From positions 21,360,715 to 21,424,714 of the forward strand of contig OX463829.1 of assembly GCA_949825045.1 (NCBI GenBank): a DNA stretch of 64,000 bases. Direction: 5' to 3'. Positions 1 to 11,420 of this stretch are shown here, in pieces. Origin of the DNA: Argyresthia goedartella (lineage: Eukaryota > Arthropoda > Insecta > Lepidoptera > Argyresthiidae). The notes under the pieces are model-generated. The model saw only the letters and a list, made by a program, of their open reading frames with translations, had not been told where the DNA came from and did no database searches. The position numbers were made by a program, and so were the translations under genes. How positions within the stretch are numbered: the first letter of the stretch is position 1; every line of letters starts with the position of its first letter.

Positions 1-52
1 GGCACGGAACTCTTCGTGTGCCAGTCCGACCCGCACTTGACCGATTTTTTTC
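1..52 (-). repeat. Interspersed repeat fragment (TTCCGTACC family)
   Basis: The reverse complement reads as a 'cggtcaagtgcg' stretch, then 'cacgaag' and 'gttccgt'. The same order occurs at about 21811-21860. This is a very common kind of lepidopteran dispersed repeat. Class unknown; cut by the window edge. Confidence 0.6.
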
Positions 53-120
53 CTTCACGAGCAAAGAGTTGTATTTCGAGGGCTCTCCTAGAACCCTCTC
101 CAACCTGCAGGCTCGGTGTA

Positions 121-1385
121 CCTGTATGAGACAACATGAATAATTCAACAAATTGACGAGGTGTGCTCCGCTCCTGTTTATTTATTCTCGGCGCCAAATT
201 AAGCAGCAACTTCCAACGTATGATGATTGGTGATCAGATCAAAGAAAGAGTTTTAAAAGTAAGAATATAAAGGTTTGAAAATTAATCTTTTGAACTGTAA
301 TTTGGCCTTTGAGGGTGAATGTTTTAAAGATATTAAAACCTTAACGTGCTACCATAATTTTTGAAGGACTCCTATAAAAGGAGTTTGTTTCAACTGGACA
401 ACGAACCACAAAAGATTCAGTGTTTCTTTGTTTAGAAGCATTTAGCGGTTTTTTTCAAGACTGAAGGCGAGATGGAACTCGTAAATAATTTATTATAAAC
501 CGCTTCAAGGTAAGCTTCTCAACCGTAAATATAATGGGTTCGTATGAATTTTTAACTCCGTGATGAGGCCAAGGTAGGTGGAGAGGAGCCTGGAAACTTG
601 CTTTTGTGAAAATAAAACAAAAGGACAGTTTGGAACAACGACCAAAGGCCTGCCATTGTTTGTAAGATATACCGCCGTTTTTTAGCTGTCACAAAGGAAA
701 ATGTCTTAAAACAATGCTTTAATACAATGCAAAGTTGGTCTGGTCCTTAAATCATAGTTATAGTTAGGTACCGATTGATACACATACAAAGATATGAAAA
801 AAACAATAAATATGGCAACGCATTCTTATTATTACGGAAATATTATTATTGCATAGGGATAACATTTGCTATTACGGCAGGATACCAACAATAATAAATT
901 GATTGATTTTACTAAAAGATAAAAGAACCAATGGTATTAAGATACATATCGCCTTAATTATCTATTATATCTAACAACCCATGAAAATAGTGACTACAAT
1001 ATTAATTTCCCAGCGCTTTCATAGCCAGTCATTAAAACACTATTAGTGGCTAGGACACATTTCACCAGCACCATAAAAAGCTTTATATGGACGGAAACAT
1101 TAAAAGTAGCTAACGAACATTTGATGAAGCCTGGGAAAGTTATATCGCCATTAACAAACATATAGGTTAAGAGAAAAATCTATTACTAGGTCAATAAGTT
1201 GGTAGGATCGACCTTTCATTGATAGTTCTCAAACTTACGACGATCACACGTGTCAAGGTAAGATTCTATAAAATAATAAATTGATCCTAATTGATAGATT
1301 TTCACCACTAGTACGATAGTACGAACTATTATATTATTGTACACATGGCCTACCCCTGCTCAGCAATCGACATTTCTCATCCTAA
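121..1385. other. AT-rich stretch without recognised genes
   Basis: No open frame with a recognisable protein, no tRNA-like boxes and no long inverted repeat was seen. Probably old, decayed repeat sequence. Confidence 0.5.
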
Positions 1386-1500
1386 TTTGGTTTGCTGGAA
1401 TAGATCTCTTATTAGAGATAAGCTCGCCTTTGTACACTATTTTTATGTAAGTCTTGTTGTCTGTATATTATTTGTATACCATAAAGAAATTATGAACTAG
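1386..1500 (+). mobile_element. LINE 3' end fragment (TTTGCTGGAA family)
   Basis: The segment 'ttggtttgctggaa' followed by 'agagataagctcgcc' and 'tttgtaca' recurs at 28490-28580 directly after a LINE C-terminal coding remnant, and again at 42786-42880. It is therefore read as the 3' untranslated end of one LINE family. Confidence 0.55.
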
Positions 1501-2762
1501 TGGCCCTGTGGGCAGTAGACCTCGCTTATTGGGGGGTTCTGTGAACCAATTTATAGGTAAGTATTTTAGATTCAATCAAAATCAAGTAGTAAAGTAGCCG
1601 CACCAATAACTTTGTAAACTACACTTTGCGATTTTAAAAACAATCTATTGACTTTTCACGAAAATAGTTATAGTCCATTTCACTCGCTCTCATGGTCTGT
1701 AAAGATCCTCTTTGGGGAATCGAGAAACTTGTCGACAAAAAAATATATTTTAATTAAAGGATCACGCGTGCCAAGTCTTGTGAGGATCGCTTGAAAACTG
1801 TGGCCCCTAGACCGGAACTGACAGACACACATAGAGACAGACGACAGCAAAATCGGCCTCCTATCTTATCTAAATGGAGCCCTTCGCTCGCTTCGCTCGC
1901 TCGGTCGATTATGATTGTGACTAGACATGCATGGTTTTAGTGTAACCGAACGTCACGACTAATTTTCACTGTGGTCAAAAAGAACCTCGTCCGCAACCTT
2001 TTTGCGTCCCTTTGACCGAATTATCCCACAGTTTGCCGTGCTCGGTATTGTAGCGTGGATCACATGGAAAAACAACGAAACTTTCCCTCTCCAGGAAAGT
2101 TATTGCATTTGAGGCATGTTTGACATCTTTTCCCTGCTCGAGTCGTGTAAACTTTTCCTTTTGAGTTTTTTATTTGTGAATCTTTGTTACCTTTTAGCTA
2201 TGGCCAGTTGCATTTCTCTAACAGGTTTAATTTCTCTTGAACAAAGTAGCTTGGAACAAAAATTACATTATTGTGAGTAGGTACCATACTAACAATATTT
2301 CTAGTTGGAATTGGCATAATATTGGATAATTCGACTTAAAAGAGTTTATGCCGTGTTGTGGGTGTCAAAACCTGAGAGAATTATATCAATTAAATTCATA
2401 AAAAACAATGGCAATAATGAAAACATTGATATATCTCTCGACAAAACTTTTGAAAAGTGAATTCATGGAATACTCTCTAAAGTAATTGTTTGAATGCTTA
2501 AAATTTTGCTTCATATCCTGCCGGAGTCAGATGATAGAAGTGCAGATAAGAGGGACAAATTTCCAGAGCCGCTCTATTAATATAGAACCGAAGTTACCGC
2601 GAACGCACCTTCAGTTCGATGTTATTATGCTTCTAACTAAAGGGACTATGCTGCATTAACTATCCATATAGAAGTTACGCTTCGGCATAAACTACTACGA
2701 GTACTCTCAGACAAGAAGGTAATGGAATATTGTCACTCAGCAGCAATATTGAATCTTGATAG
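1501..2762. other. No gene recognised
   Basis: AT-rich DNA with stops in all frames. A short TTCGCTCG-rich run lies at about 1882-1907. Nothing else could be supported. Confidence 0.45.
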
Positions 2763-2995
2763 TTGGCACTTAGTCTAAAAGAAAGGATCTCCCAGGCTGT
2801 GCAGCGGGGAAATGATGCCAGCGCCATGGGAACCTTTGCCTCGGCAATGCCGTGGTTTATTCGGGTAATTGCGTATTTTGGTGTTTTTTATTTTTATTTA
2901 TTTATTATTAATTTTATTGTATTTAAATTTATATTAACGCAATTTATGTGGATATATTGCTGTGTCTGAATTGTCTGTATTTTCTGAGTTAATAA
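2763..2995 (+). mobile_element. 5'-truncated copy of the endonuclease-bearing LINE
   Basis: The translation starts with a stretch containing RISQAVQRGNDAS and MGT, matching the last about 30 residues of the minus-strand element at 5877 (RISLAVQRGNAAS then MGT). The match stops soon after, and an AT-rich tail with 'gttaataaataaata' follows. This is a very short copy holding only the 3' end of the family, typical of incomplete target-primed reverse transcription. Confidence 0.75.
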
Positions 2996-4040
2996 ATAAA
3001 TATTTCTTAAGTCAGTAAGATAATTCACTTCTACCATCAGAAACCCCGTCATCATCATTTGCAGTCGTGTTATATTTTGGAGATTAACCTTTAAACAAAG
3101 GCGTGCTGTTTCGGTTAATGTGGGGTGCAGGATTAAATTTTTGTGATAAGTTTTTTGACAAAAGAGGTTTTTGTAATTGTCGTAAAAAGTATGCTATTGC
3201 CTGTAAAACAATATGAAATTTCGTGTAAGTGGTAAAATATGTACCTTTGTCCGTTAGAGTTTTCTTTAATTTTTCCGTGCTATTGTTTTTCCATGGTTCA
3301 CTAGTTACAAGATACTAGTGCTTTTCCATGGTTCATTAGTTTTTTATTTCTTAAGAAAATATGATACAATTTAACACAAATACTAATTTGTAGCATGAAG
3401 AAATTTCATCTTCCCAAAATAAAGGTAAGGAAGTTTATTCTTATATAAGTATAAAATTCCTTACATTTATTTTGGGTGATGTTTTCTATAGACACATATT
3501 GTATTAAGAAACCCTTTTCTTATATAAGTCACAATAAAGTAAAAATACGCAATTTTGTTTATCTGGATGATAGCATAATTACAGTCTTTGTGCTTTAGAA
3601 ACCAAACCACTGGACCGATTTCTAATTTTCAAAAAATGGGACTAAACTGGAAAGGATGAGATTTTAAATTGAAAAAAGGGTTTTTGAAACCGGTTCATAA
3701 GAAGTACCAGTTATGAGGTAACAAACATTAAAAAATAGAACCAAACTGAGAACCCCCTCATTTTTGAAGTCGGTTAAAATAATGAGCAAAATGAAAGAAA
3801 AATTACATCCCCGTAGAGTTTCGTGATGCTCTATCTCTATGACGGGCGTAATTCCGAAGCACTGGTAGTTTTAATGGAGTTTCCTTTTCCTATGCGGGAT
3901 TCAGCCATGAATCACCAAACTTAACCCATAATCACAGATATCGAGAGATAGGCCCTTGGCGCTAAGCTTGTATCGGAACCAGTGTCGCCGAAAACTAAGA
4001 ACACGCATACATTTACACCACTCGACATCAATCCCTCCGC
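2996..4040. other. No gene recognised
   Basis: AT-rich sequence with short local repeats such as two 'ttttccatggttca' copies near 3288 and 3321. No coding potential or RNA gene seen. Confidence 0.45.
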
Positions 4041-4754
4041 TTTTATTGGTCAGTGCAATGTCATGCACCTATCGTTCGAACACACCCATACTACCGCAGT
4101 TAACTAGCTAGCCGAGCTAGTGTTGGGACAATGCAAGGACAGCATGTATCATCGATCGATTATAATTTATAGACACTGGTATAGACAGCCGTATACAATG
4201 CTGGGTTCTATAAATAAAATAGTAAATTGTTTGTAAATACGACAATTTTTTACGACATACGAGACCCCTTTGCCTCTCAACTTTTTTTCAACAGAATCCT
4301 TACAGCTAGAAAGAGAGGCAAAGAGGTTTCTGAAGGTAGAATAACTGTGAACTCTTCGGACCTGACTGAAAGCATCGGAATTTCCGATCAATACTTATAA
4401 CACCCCATTATCCTTCGTCAGGCGAGGTTTTAAACAAACTTAAAATCTAAACTGCCTGTTTGGTAATCATTGGAATAACTAACAATAAACTTACGTATTA
4501 TGAGCAATAAAATAACTATATTATTACATTAACTATATTAGTAATTGCGGAATGATAAAATCTATCGATTCAAAAACATAATTCTCCTATCACTATCCCC
4601 ATCACTATATGTCGTCTCTGTGTGCGTGTAACAGTTCGCCTCCGTATCACGATGCATCTTTGCTTTTGTACTTAGATAAGTGTGAAATATTCATTGCGTG
4701 TTAGCTTGGCAATAAGTAGTTAAATTAAGATACAAAACAAGCAATGTATAGTAA
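4041..4754. repeat. Tandem repeat of about 1.04 kb, partial first unit
   Basis: The sequence from 'cagtgcaatgtcatgcacc' (4051) to 'caatgtatagtaa' (4754) is repeated almost base for base from 5101 to 5790, an offset of 1036-1050 bp. Short open frames on both strands are conserved only because the DNA is duplicated. Function unknown. Confidence 0.85.
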
Positions 4755-5790
4755 TCTTAGCGAGAACAACATGACATTGTCACTTTAATGTCAATTCGTG
4801 ACGAATTTTCCGCGAATGATTTATTTTCGTAATAATGTTTATTTCTTGTGTTTTAAGAAGAAATAATAGTTGGAATGAGACTTACAAGTGATATGTGACA
4901 CCGGCGTTCTTGGAGTTCACAATTTCGCTTCTATTTTTGCACGTGAGTATTGCACAGGTCGGCATTTTCGAAAAACAACGGAAATGAATTCGTCACTGCG
5001 GTCGCCCGGTGACTACCGAGAATTTTTAATATCTAACCTGTCGGAGCTACATTTGTTCGTACGTGCCACGCCCCTCAACCTATCTCTCGATATCTATGGT
5101 CAGTGCAATGTCATGCACCTATCGTCCGAACACACTTACACTACCGCAGGTATACTAGCTAGTCGAGCTAGTGTAGGGACAATGCAAGGACATCGTGTAT
5201 CATCGATCGATTATAATTTATAGACACTGGTATAGACAGTCGTATACAATGCCGGGTTCTATAAATAAAATAGTAAATTGTTTGTAAATACGACATATTA
5301 TACGACATACGAGACCCCTTTGCCTCTCTTCTTTTTTCAACAGAATCCTTACAGCTAGAAAGAGAGGCAAAGAGGTTTCTGAAGGTAGAATCACTGTGAA
5401 CTCTTCGGACCTGATTGAAAGCATCGGAATTTCCGATCAATACTTATAACACCCACTTATCCTTCGTTGGGCGAGGTTTTAAACAAACTTAAAATCTAAA
5501 ATGCCTGTTTGGCAATCATTGGAATAACTAACAATAAACTTACGTATTATGAGCAATAAAATAACTATATTATTACATTAACTATATTAGTAATTGCGGA
5601 ATGATAAAATCTATCGATTCAAAAATCACTATTCCCATCACTATATGTCGTCTCTGCGTGCGTGTAACAGTTCGCCTCCGTATCACGATGCATCTTTGCT
5701 TTTGTACTTAGATAAGTGTGAAATATTCATTGCGTGTTAGCTTGGCAATAAGTAGTGAAATTAAGATACAAAACAAGCAATGTATAGTAA
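4755..5790. repeat. Tandem repeat of about 1.04 kb, complete unit
   Basis: This complete unit begins at 'tcttagcgagaacaac' and ends at 'tatagtaa'. Its first about 340 bp recur at 9292-9614, where they run into an RTE-type LINE reading frame. That part may therefore be the 5' region of an RTE element. The rest matches 4051-4754. The unit end is the insertion point of the 3.5-kb element that follows. Confidence 0.85.
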
Positions 5791-5876
5791 ACTCAAATGC
5801 ACTTTATTTTTTATTAACAATGAAAGTAACCAAAATATATGAATTAAAAATAAAATAGAAACACTAAAAGAAACAA

Positions 5877-6602
5877 CTACGCGAATAAACCACCCCGGGA
5901 CATTACCGAGGCTAAGGTTCCCATGACGCTTGCAGCATTTCCCCGCTGCACCGCCAGGGAGATCCTTTGCATCAGAAATGCCCCAGAGCGGTTGTCAAAT
6001 CCTTTCCTATCCCTTAGACGGCGCCCCAGATCCTTAATAAATATTTTCCCTTGTGTCCCCCAAACCCCAGTCGTCTCGAGCGCAAGAGGCACAAAGATGT
6101 AGCTTCCCGTGAGTGCGGCATACTTAAGGCACTTCTGTCTTGCGGCAGACTCGGCGGCTGCACCAGCGCGGGCCGCCGTTGACCCGACATGGGAGGCTGC
6201 AAAGGTGCAGACGCAGGTCGCATCCCATAGCAGGGAACGTCCTCTCTCCCAAGGTACCAGGGTCAAGCCGTCCGGACGCTTCCCATCCGACCGGCACAAA
6301 CCTGGCGGCTCCAACACACTAGGAACGTTGGCCGATACCAAAGCCCTACGAACGATGTCGTTTATTGCGTGGTGCCGCGAAAATCTGCCAGCGCTCCTGG
6401 TACAATGTAGGCCATGGCGACCCAACTCATTGACCCATGCCCCACAAACGCATCGATGCGGCTGGCAGATAGTGCAGCCCAAACGCAAAGCGACTGCCAC
6501 GCGCAAAGTGTCGTCGTCCAGGAAAGTTCCCAGCTGGGGAGAAGGCATTGCGTGCAGCCACAACCCCGAGTCGGACTGACAAACGGCACGCAGGCGCGCC
6601 AA
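5877..6602 (-). pseudogene. LINE C-terminal Cys/His motif and restriction-like endonuclease
   Basis: About 241 codons ending at TAG 5877. A Cys/His cluster (CTICQPH, then CVCGAW, then a GRHGLHC motif) precedes an R-x-H-x-x-IND segment, then KRPDG and LLWDATC. RPDG followed after 12-15 residues by WD-A-T fits the PD-(D/E)xK-type nuclease of endonuclease-bearing LINEs, which nicks the target to prime reverse transcription. The last residues (RISLAVQRGNAAS then MGT) are the family's conserved tail, also found at 2763. The family call rests on motif order; no database comparison was possible. Confidence 0.8.
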
Positions 6603-6719
6603 TTCCGGCCCCGAACTATGAGCGAGGAGATCATCACGAATGACTTCGCACAGGACCTCATCCCAGGAGCGCTGACTACATAGCCTTTCCGGCAGGTCGC
6701 TTCTAGGACACCGGGCACG

Positions 6720-8042
6720 CTATAAGCTCTCCGCCTCCCCCGCAAAAGGAATGCGGAACCCGTCACCATGTATACCCAAGATGTGAGTAACGAGGTCCAC
6801 AACACCATGCGAAGAAGCCAGAAAGCCAGGGAGCTCGGTGTCCTGCAAGCGTCGAACACCTAAACCCCCGTACCCGATGGGCAGCGTGGCTTGCACCCAC
6901 TGAGACGAGGACATCTCTACGTTGATGATGCACTCCAACAAATCCTTCAAAACTGCATCGTATCTAGAAGTTATCTCCCTGTGCAACCAAATCGGGGCAG
7001 TCCGTATGGAATAAGTTAGCCTTGGTGAAGAAAGACAACTTTTTAAAATCGTCAAGGCAACATGGGCGGAAAGCTGCTTTAAATGTGGTTTCGACGCCTT
7101 AAGGATATCAATTTTTGATTGCAATACTCCGGGAATGCCCTCCGGGAAAATAGGAGCACCCAGAAGTGTGAAATCCACCTTATTCCTAAGAATGATTCCG
7201 GGAACGACTGATTGGATTTCGTCGCTCACCTCTTGAGGTAATTGTCCTGAACAAGAAAATACTTCACACTTCTGGGTATTCAACTTAAGCCCTAATTTGC
7301 CGAACCCCAGTATCAGTCTTCTAAGATCCTCCAGAACCACCTCTGTACTGCCACCGATTGTGCCATCATCTAAATACCACACGTTTAAAGGTGAACGCAA
7401 AGAAGCCACAACTTCTTGGATTGCCATACTGAAGAGAAAAGGACCCAAGGGATCACCCTGCTGAACCCCTACCTTTGACTGCACCAGGCTCCCACCGAAA
7501 AACAAGTTACTAGTGGCACTGTAACACTGGTGCAGGTATGGGTACAAATTTGGACAACAAGACTTCACCCTACTTAAGACGACGTCCCGCTCAACAGTAT
7601 TAAAGGCGTTCTTAACGTCCACCTTAACAACGATTTCATGTGAGGCAACCCTGCTCATCACATATGAACGAGTAGCATGAATGGCAGCCTCACACCCCAG
7701 AGCTACTCCGACTCCTAACTGCTCAGGCTGCAACTGCGATGCTTGATCACCTCTCACCGCACGACAGCACATCTTTGACACTAAACGCCGAATCACGCTG
7801 CCCACAGCAATTGGCCGAATGCCCCCATCCTTCTTCTCCATAGCACAAAGAGAGGCTCCATAGATATAAGGGCACACCTCCCTATTAATCACGCCCTTCA
7901 ACATGTAGTTTGTCAAGTTACATAGAGAACTCAACAGTGCAACCCCACCATCACCAGCCCCTACAGACGTTAATTCCTTAAGGTGCTCAGGGCGCAAACC
8001 ATCCAACCCACCAGACGAGCACCCACCTCCACAGATAGACAC
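6720..8042 (-). pseudogene. LINE reverse transcriptase domain
   Basis: About 440 codons in a frame different from the N-terminal part; the first codon shown open is GTG, so this is not a true start. Visible motifs in order are SSGGLDGLRPEHL at the beginning, KKDGGIRPIAVGS (fingers), VKVDVKNAFNTVERD (motif A aspartate), VQQGDPLGPFLF (motif B) and WYLDDGTIGG (motif C, the catalytic YLDD-type box), then the thumb. All key polymerase residues seem present. The protein would copy element RNA at a nicked target. The frame ends at 6720, before the Cys/His motif, so a second frame change separates it from the endonuclease. Confidence 0.9.
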
Positions 8043-8701
8043 ACCGAAGAAAGATCAGGTTCAGGAGGAAATTCCAAAGGTCGGTGAGGACAAGGATGCT
8101 TTTCTCTTAAGGATTTCAGGGTCTCGTCATTATCAGGTGCGATGGAACAGTCCGACAATAACACCCGAACCACTCCACTCAGATCACCATCGTGCACCTT
8201 CGATTCTACTAATCTATAAAACGACCTCTGACCCAAGGGAACCCCCATCGTGGCGCAAACTGATGCAAGTGAGTCACTCGGAGCTTCATTTGCAACATTT
8301 TCCTTCACTTTCGCGGTGAGTGAACGGCTACGGTCCTCCGATGAGGGAACCCTGAGCGCAGTGTAAGAAAAGGTCAACAAACTATACCAATCCAAAAGGT
8401 CATTAGACTGTATGCAGCGTTCAATAACCTGTGACAATTTAGACGCAGCGATGCACCTAGCACCCTTCGGAATGTGTTTAAGCACCCTAACATTCCTCCT
8501 CAGAATTGATAACTGGTCCAAAGAAGGTGTGGACGCCACCACCCCAGGGAACGCACTCGGGGCATCCTGAACTAGCAACCGCGCGAAGCGCGTCTGACTA
8601 CTTCCATGAATGCGGCTAATATGCACACTCAAACCACGGGGAACCACATATAGCCTCGATGAATCGGGGCAGTGGGGACACAAAGCTGTAGACATGCTCA
8701 T
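7970..8701 (-). pseudogene. LINE ORF, N-terminal part with C2H2 zinc finger
   Basis: 243 codons from an ATG at 8701. Residues 8-29 form a C2H2 finger (CPHC then a His pair ending in RIH), the nucleic-acid-binding motif usual at the N terminus of endonuclease-bearing LINEs such as R2. The rest is a linker of about 200 residues without a motif I recognise. The frame runs out over the start of the reverse transcriptase: the last 70 nt overlap the next frame, where the conserved GGLDGLRPEHL block lies. The single ancestral reading frame therefore appears to be broken here by an indel. A programmed shift is possible but nothing supports it. Confidence 0.75.
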
Positions 8702-9286
8702 ACAAACTAAATTACTTTTTTTTAATATACAAATTGTAAAATTAAATTAAATGATACATTATTACCTCCAAGTACAATATATGACCAATAAAATTTAAAT
8801 AAATAATTAATGAGTTACTTAAAAACAATTTTCGTAGTGCAGTCCCACAACACACCACTGGTCGTGGCGCTGTACGACGTCGTCGCAGCACACGGCGACG
8901 ACAAGCCTCGAAGAACTCGTAGAATAGTTTCGTATAATTGAGCTAGATGCAGCAGCGTGATGACGCGCTCCCGGTGTTGACTAGTGCCGTCTCATAGTTG
9001 ATGAGAGGCATCTCTCTGCCAATTGGAATCTGCAGTCCTCAGCAATTAGCTAAACAGCTTATATCGTAGTATTTTCCACCGACTGATCCTATTATTCAGG
9101 TGACATAAGTCATCAAAAACACTAGATTGCACTGTTGTCTGTAGGTATGGAACACATGTGAAACTGGTCTTTACCAACTTTTTATTGTATAGTTACAGTC
9201 TGAGTCACAAACTAGCGGTTTATACGTGAAATATTTTAATTTTTAGAAAAATCCTGATAAGATGGTTTGTTATGACATTATTATTC

Positions 9287-9614
9287 GTAAACTTAGCGAG
9301 AACAACATGACATTGTCACTTTAATGCCAATTCGTGACGAATTTTCTGCGAATGATTTATTTTCGTAATAATGTTTATTTCTTATGTTTTAAGAAGAAAT
9401 AATAGTTGGATTGAAGTGATATGTGACACCCGCGTTCTTAGAGTTCACAATCTCGCTTCTATTTTTGCACGTGAGTATTGCACAGGTCGGCATTTTCGAA
9501 AAACAACGGAAATGAATTCGTCACTACGGTGACTACCGAGAATTTTTAATATCTAACCTGTCGGAGCTACATTTGTTCGCACGTGCCACGCCCCTCAACC
9601 TATCTCTCGATATC
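9287..9614 (+). repeat. Third, partial unit of the 1.04-kb repeat
   Basis: From 'acttagcgagaacaac' to 'ctctcgatatct' this matches 4758-5095, with a short deletion near 9525. It continues directly into RTE-type coding sequence, suggesting this part of the repeat is the 5' untranslated region of an RTE LINE. Confidence 0.75.
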
Positions 9615-10505
9615 TGTGATACTGATCCTGGCTACATACAATACAAGGACACTGAGTACCGACGAAAGGCTTCTCGAACTACTAGAAGAAGTCCAACATA
9701 TAAATTGGGACCTAATAGGACTATCTGAAGTTAGGAGGGAGGATGAAGACCTAACCGCATGGCATCTGGTCATCTGTTACACCACAAAGGTCACGATTAT
9801 TCTACATATGGCGGTGTCGACTTTTTGATCCACGCAAGATTACTCAGCAGTCCAAAACATAACGAGTGTGTCTACAAGAGTATGTTATCTGACGCTGAGT
9901 AAAGTCGTACAAGTTTATGCCCCTACTTCAGATCATAAAGATGAAATAGAACCTATTTACGAGGATATAGAGACAGCGTGTTGTGAGAACCCGTGTTATT
10001 CACGTTAGTGATGGGTGATTTTAACGCAAAAATAGGACCCCCTGCAGAACAGGAAACGTCGGTTGGACAATTCGGGTTAGGTAGTCGAAACCCATGAGGG
10101 CAAACCCTAGTTAATTTCTAAGCTATGAACACATTTTTTAAAAAGCGACCCTCGAGAAAATGGACCTAGGCTAGCCCGGACGGTAGGACGAAAAATGAAA
10201 TTGACTACATGCTAAGCTCGCAAAAATCGAACGTAACAGATGCCTCTGTTTTAGCACGCTTCAAAAACAGTAGCGATCACCGCTTAGTGAGAGCCACATT
10301 CAGGTATAACCTGCCAAAAGAAAGAATGAATCTGCTAACGTTAACTTGCCCACAATATGACCAAAACAGTTACAAATTCCTGCAAAAGGAGTTTAAACTT
10401 TGACTGAAGAACTCTTTCGATGAGCTAATGGAAGAGAACCAGGATGTGGACTCACTAAACCACGCACTGTATACTACCCTAAAGCATACCACCATGAAGC
10501 ACATA
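9615..10505 (+). pseudogene. RTE-type LINE endonuclease fragment
   Basis: Interrupted frames give LATYNTRTLSTDERL and WDLIGLSEVRR (apurinic-like endonuclease start), GDFNAKIG at about 10014 and NEIDYMLSS, SDHRLVRATF near 10200-10300. These are the ordered motifs of the endonuclease domain of RTE/BovB-type LINEs. Several stops and frameshifts show it is dead. It stops near 10505, where an unrelated LINE tail begins, so no reverse transcriptase remains here. Confidence 0.75.
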
Positions 10506-10512
10506 CATAGGT

Positions 10513-10948
10513 GGGACTTGCGAAGGTTAGCAATTCTTTCAAGGGTCAGTGCATTCTCTACTATAATAAGATGCCTCTCGAGATTTTGAAATTGCCATTT
10601 GAGCAATTTAAAAAGCATGTTAAAGCGACTTTGTCGAAAAAGGGATATTACAATGTTCAAGATTACTTAAATGACAGGACTATATGGGGTTAATCTAGCT
10701 CAACACAGACCTTGCTGTTAATAATTTTGTAATTACTTATTCCTGCTTATTAATCATAATAATAAAAAAAAACATATTTGTAATAGTTAAGCACAACCTA
10801 TTTTTAAGAGATCTAAAAATCAATCTGTGGGAGTTTCTACGCCCTCTTCTCCCACAGTAGTCAAATGTAGAGAAGAGCCAAAAAATGACGTTTGCTAAGT
10901 ATATGTAAATATCTACAGTAATAAAGTACTTTGACTTTGAATGAATGA
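10513..10948 (+). mobile_element. 5'-truncated LINE tail, family A
   Basis: It encodes the C-terminal segment FKGQCILYYNKMPLEIL to YYNVQDYLNDRT, then a 3' UTR ending 'cagtaataaagtactttgac' and a short TGAA-rich tail. Three other copies lie at 18238, 32020 and 51055. The K-x-YY-x2-x-DYLND ending is typical of Jockey/CR1-like LINE proteins. Confidence 0.8.
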
Positions 10949-11099
10949 GAACATCACAAAATTATTTCGAGAAGTGACGTTTGAAGCTGTCAGTTTCCAT
11001 CGTATATTGATCACTCAGGATTTAAGCGTCAAGTAGGGCCTAGGGTCGTAGAGGAAAGAAGTGTGCAGTGGTATTTACAAAATTTTATGTTTGTTTCAG

Positions 11100-11420
11100 G
11101 GATTTGGAAAGATGATCCTTATCATGTGCATACTGAGTGGGGTGAACATATTTGCTTGGTTGAACAAGCCGCAGCCGGGATGGTGGAGCTGGTGTCTCGA
11201 GAACAAGCTGTATGCTTGCATGATGATGTTCTTCTTAGCCAACATGATTGAAGGCCAACTCGTCTCTTCTGGTGCATTTGAAATATCGCTCAACAATATT
11301 CCACTGTGGTCCAAATTGGACACGGGCAGGATTCCGCAGCCACCAGAACTGTTCCAAATAATTGACAACACTCTTCAGTTTTCAAAAATAGACATGTCCA
11401 CCAACAATTTTGTTCAATAA
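11100..11420 (+). CDS. Selenoprotein T-like protein, terminal coding exon
   Basis: A 107-residue open exon begins right after a 3' splice site ('tgtttcag' ending 11099) in phase 0 and ends at TAA 11418-11420. It holds a hydrophobic segment (MILIMCILSGVNIF), then WWSWCLENKLYACMMMFF, NMIEGQLVSSGAFEI and PLWSKLDTGRIPQ, which closely follow the C-terminal half of animal selenoprotein T (SELENOT/SelT-like), an ER-membrane thioredoxin-like protein. The N-terminal exon with the redox CxxU or CxxC motif was not found, so whether this protein carries selenocysteine cannot be said. Earlier exons probably lie upstream of the window, which would make 1-11099 part of a large transposon-filled intron. No frame damage is seen, so this is likely an active host gene. 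Confidence 0.9.
   Translation, partial: GFGKMILIMCILSGVNIFAWLNKPQPGWWSWCLENKLYACMMMFFLANMIEGQLVSSGAFEISLNNIPLWSKLDTGRIPQPPELFQIIDNTLQFSKIDMSTNNFVQ

Larger units (their letters stand above)
5793..9286 (-). mobile_element. RLE-type non-LTR retrotransposon, nearly full length
   Basis: A 3494-bp element on the minus strand is flanked by GTAAAC on both sides (5787-5792 and 9287-9292). The uninterrupted repeat junction at 4751 reads 'gtaatcttag', so removing the element and one GTAAAC restores the repeat with one mismatch. Going 5' to 3' on its own strand it holds about 585 bp of 5' UTR, a C2H2 finger, reverse transcriptase, a Cys/His motif and a restriction-like endonuclease, then a short 3' UTR without a long poly-A. 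The architecture fits the R2/R4/NeSL-like group; the exact clade is not certain. Coding is split by at least two frame changes (about 8000 and 6650). Confidence 0.85.

Noticed and set aside
1882..1907. TTCGCTCG repeats (also inverted near 15350)
   Set aside because: Short low-complexity runs common next to lepidopteran repeats; no structure beyond that.
4888..5440. Open frames of 90-111 codons on both strands
   Set aside because: They lie in the tandem repeat, start or end in duplicated non-coding DNA and carry no motif.
6014..6859. Several overlapping open frames on both strands across the LINE endonuclease
   Set aside because: They are shadows of the GC-richer LINE coding region; only one frame shows endonuclease motifs.
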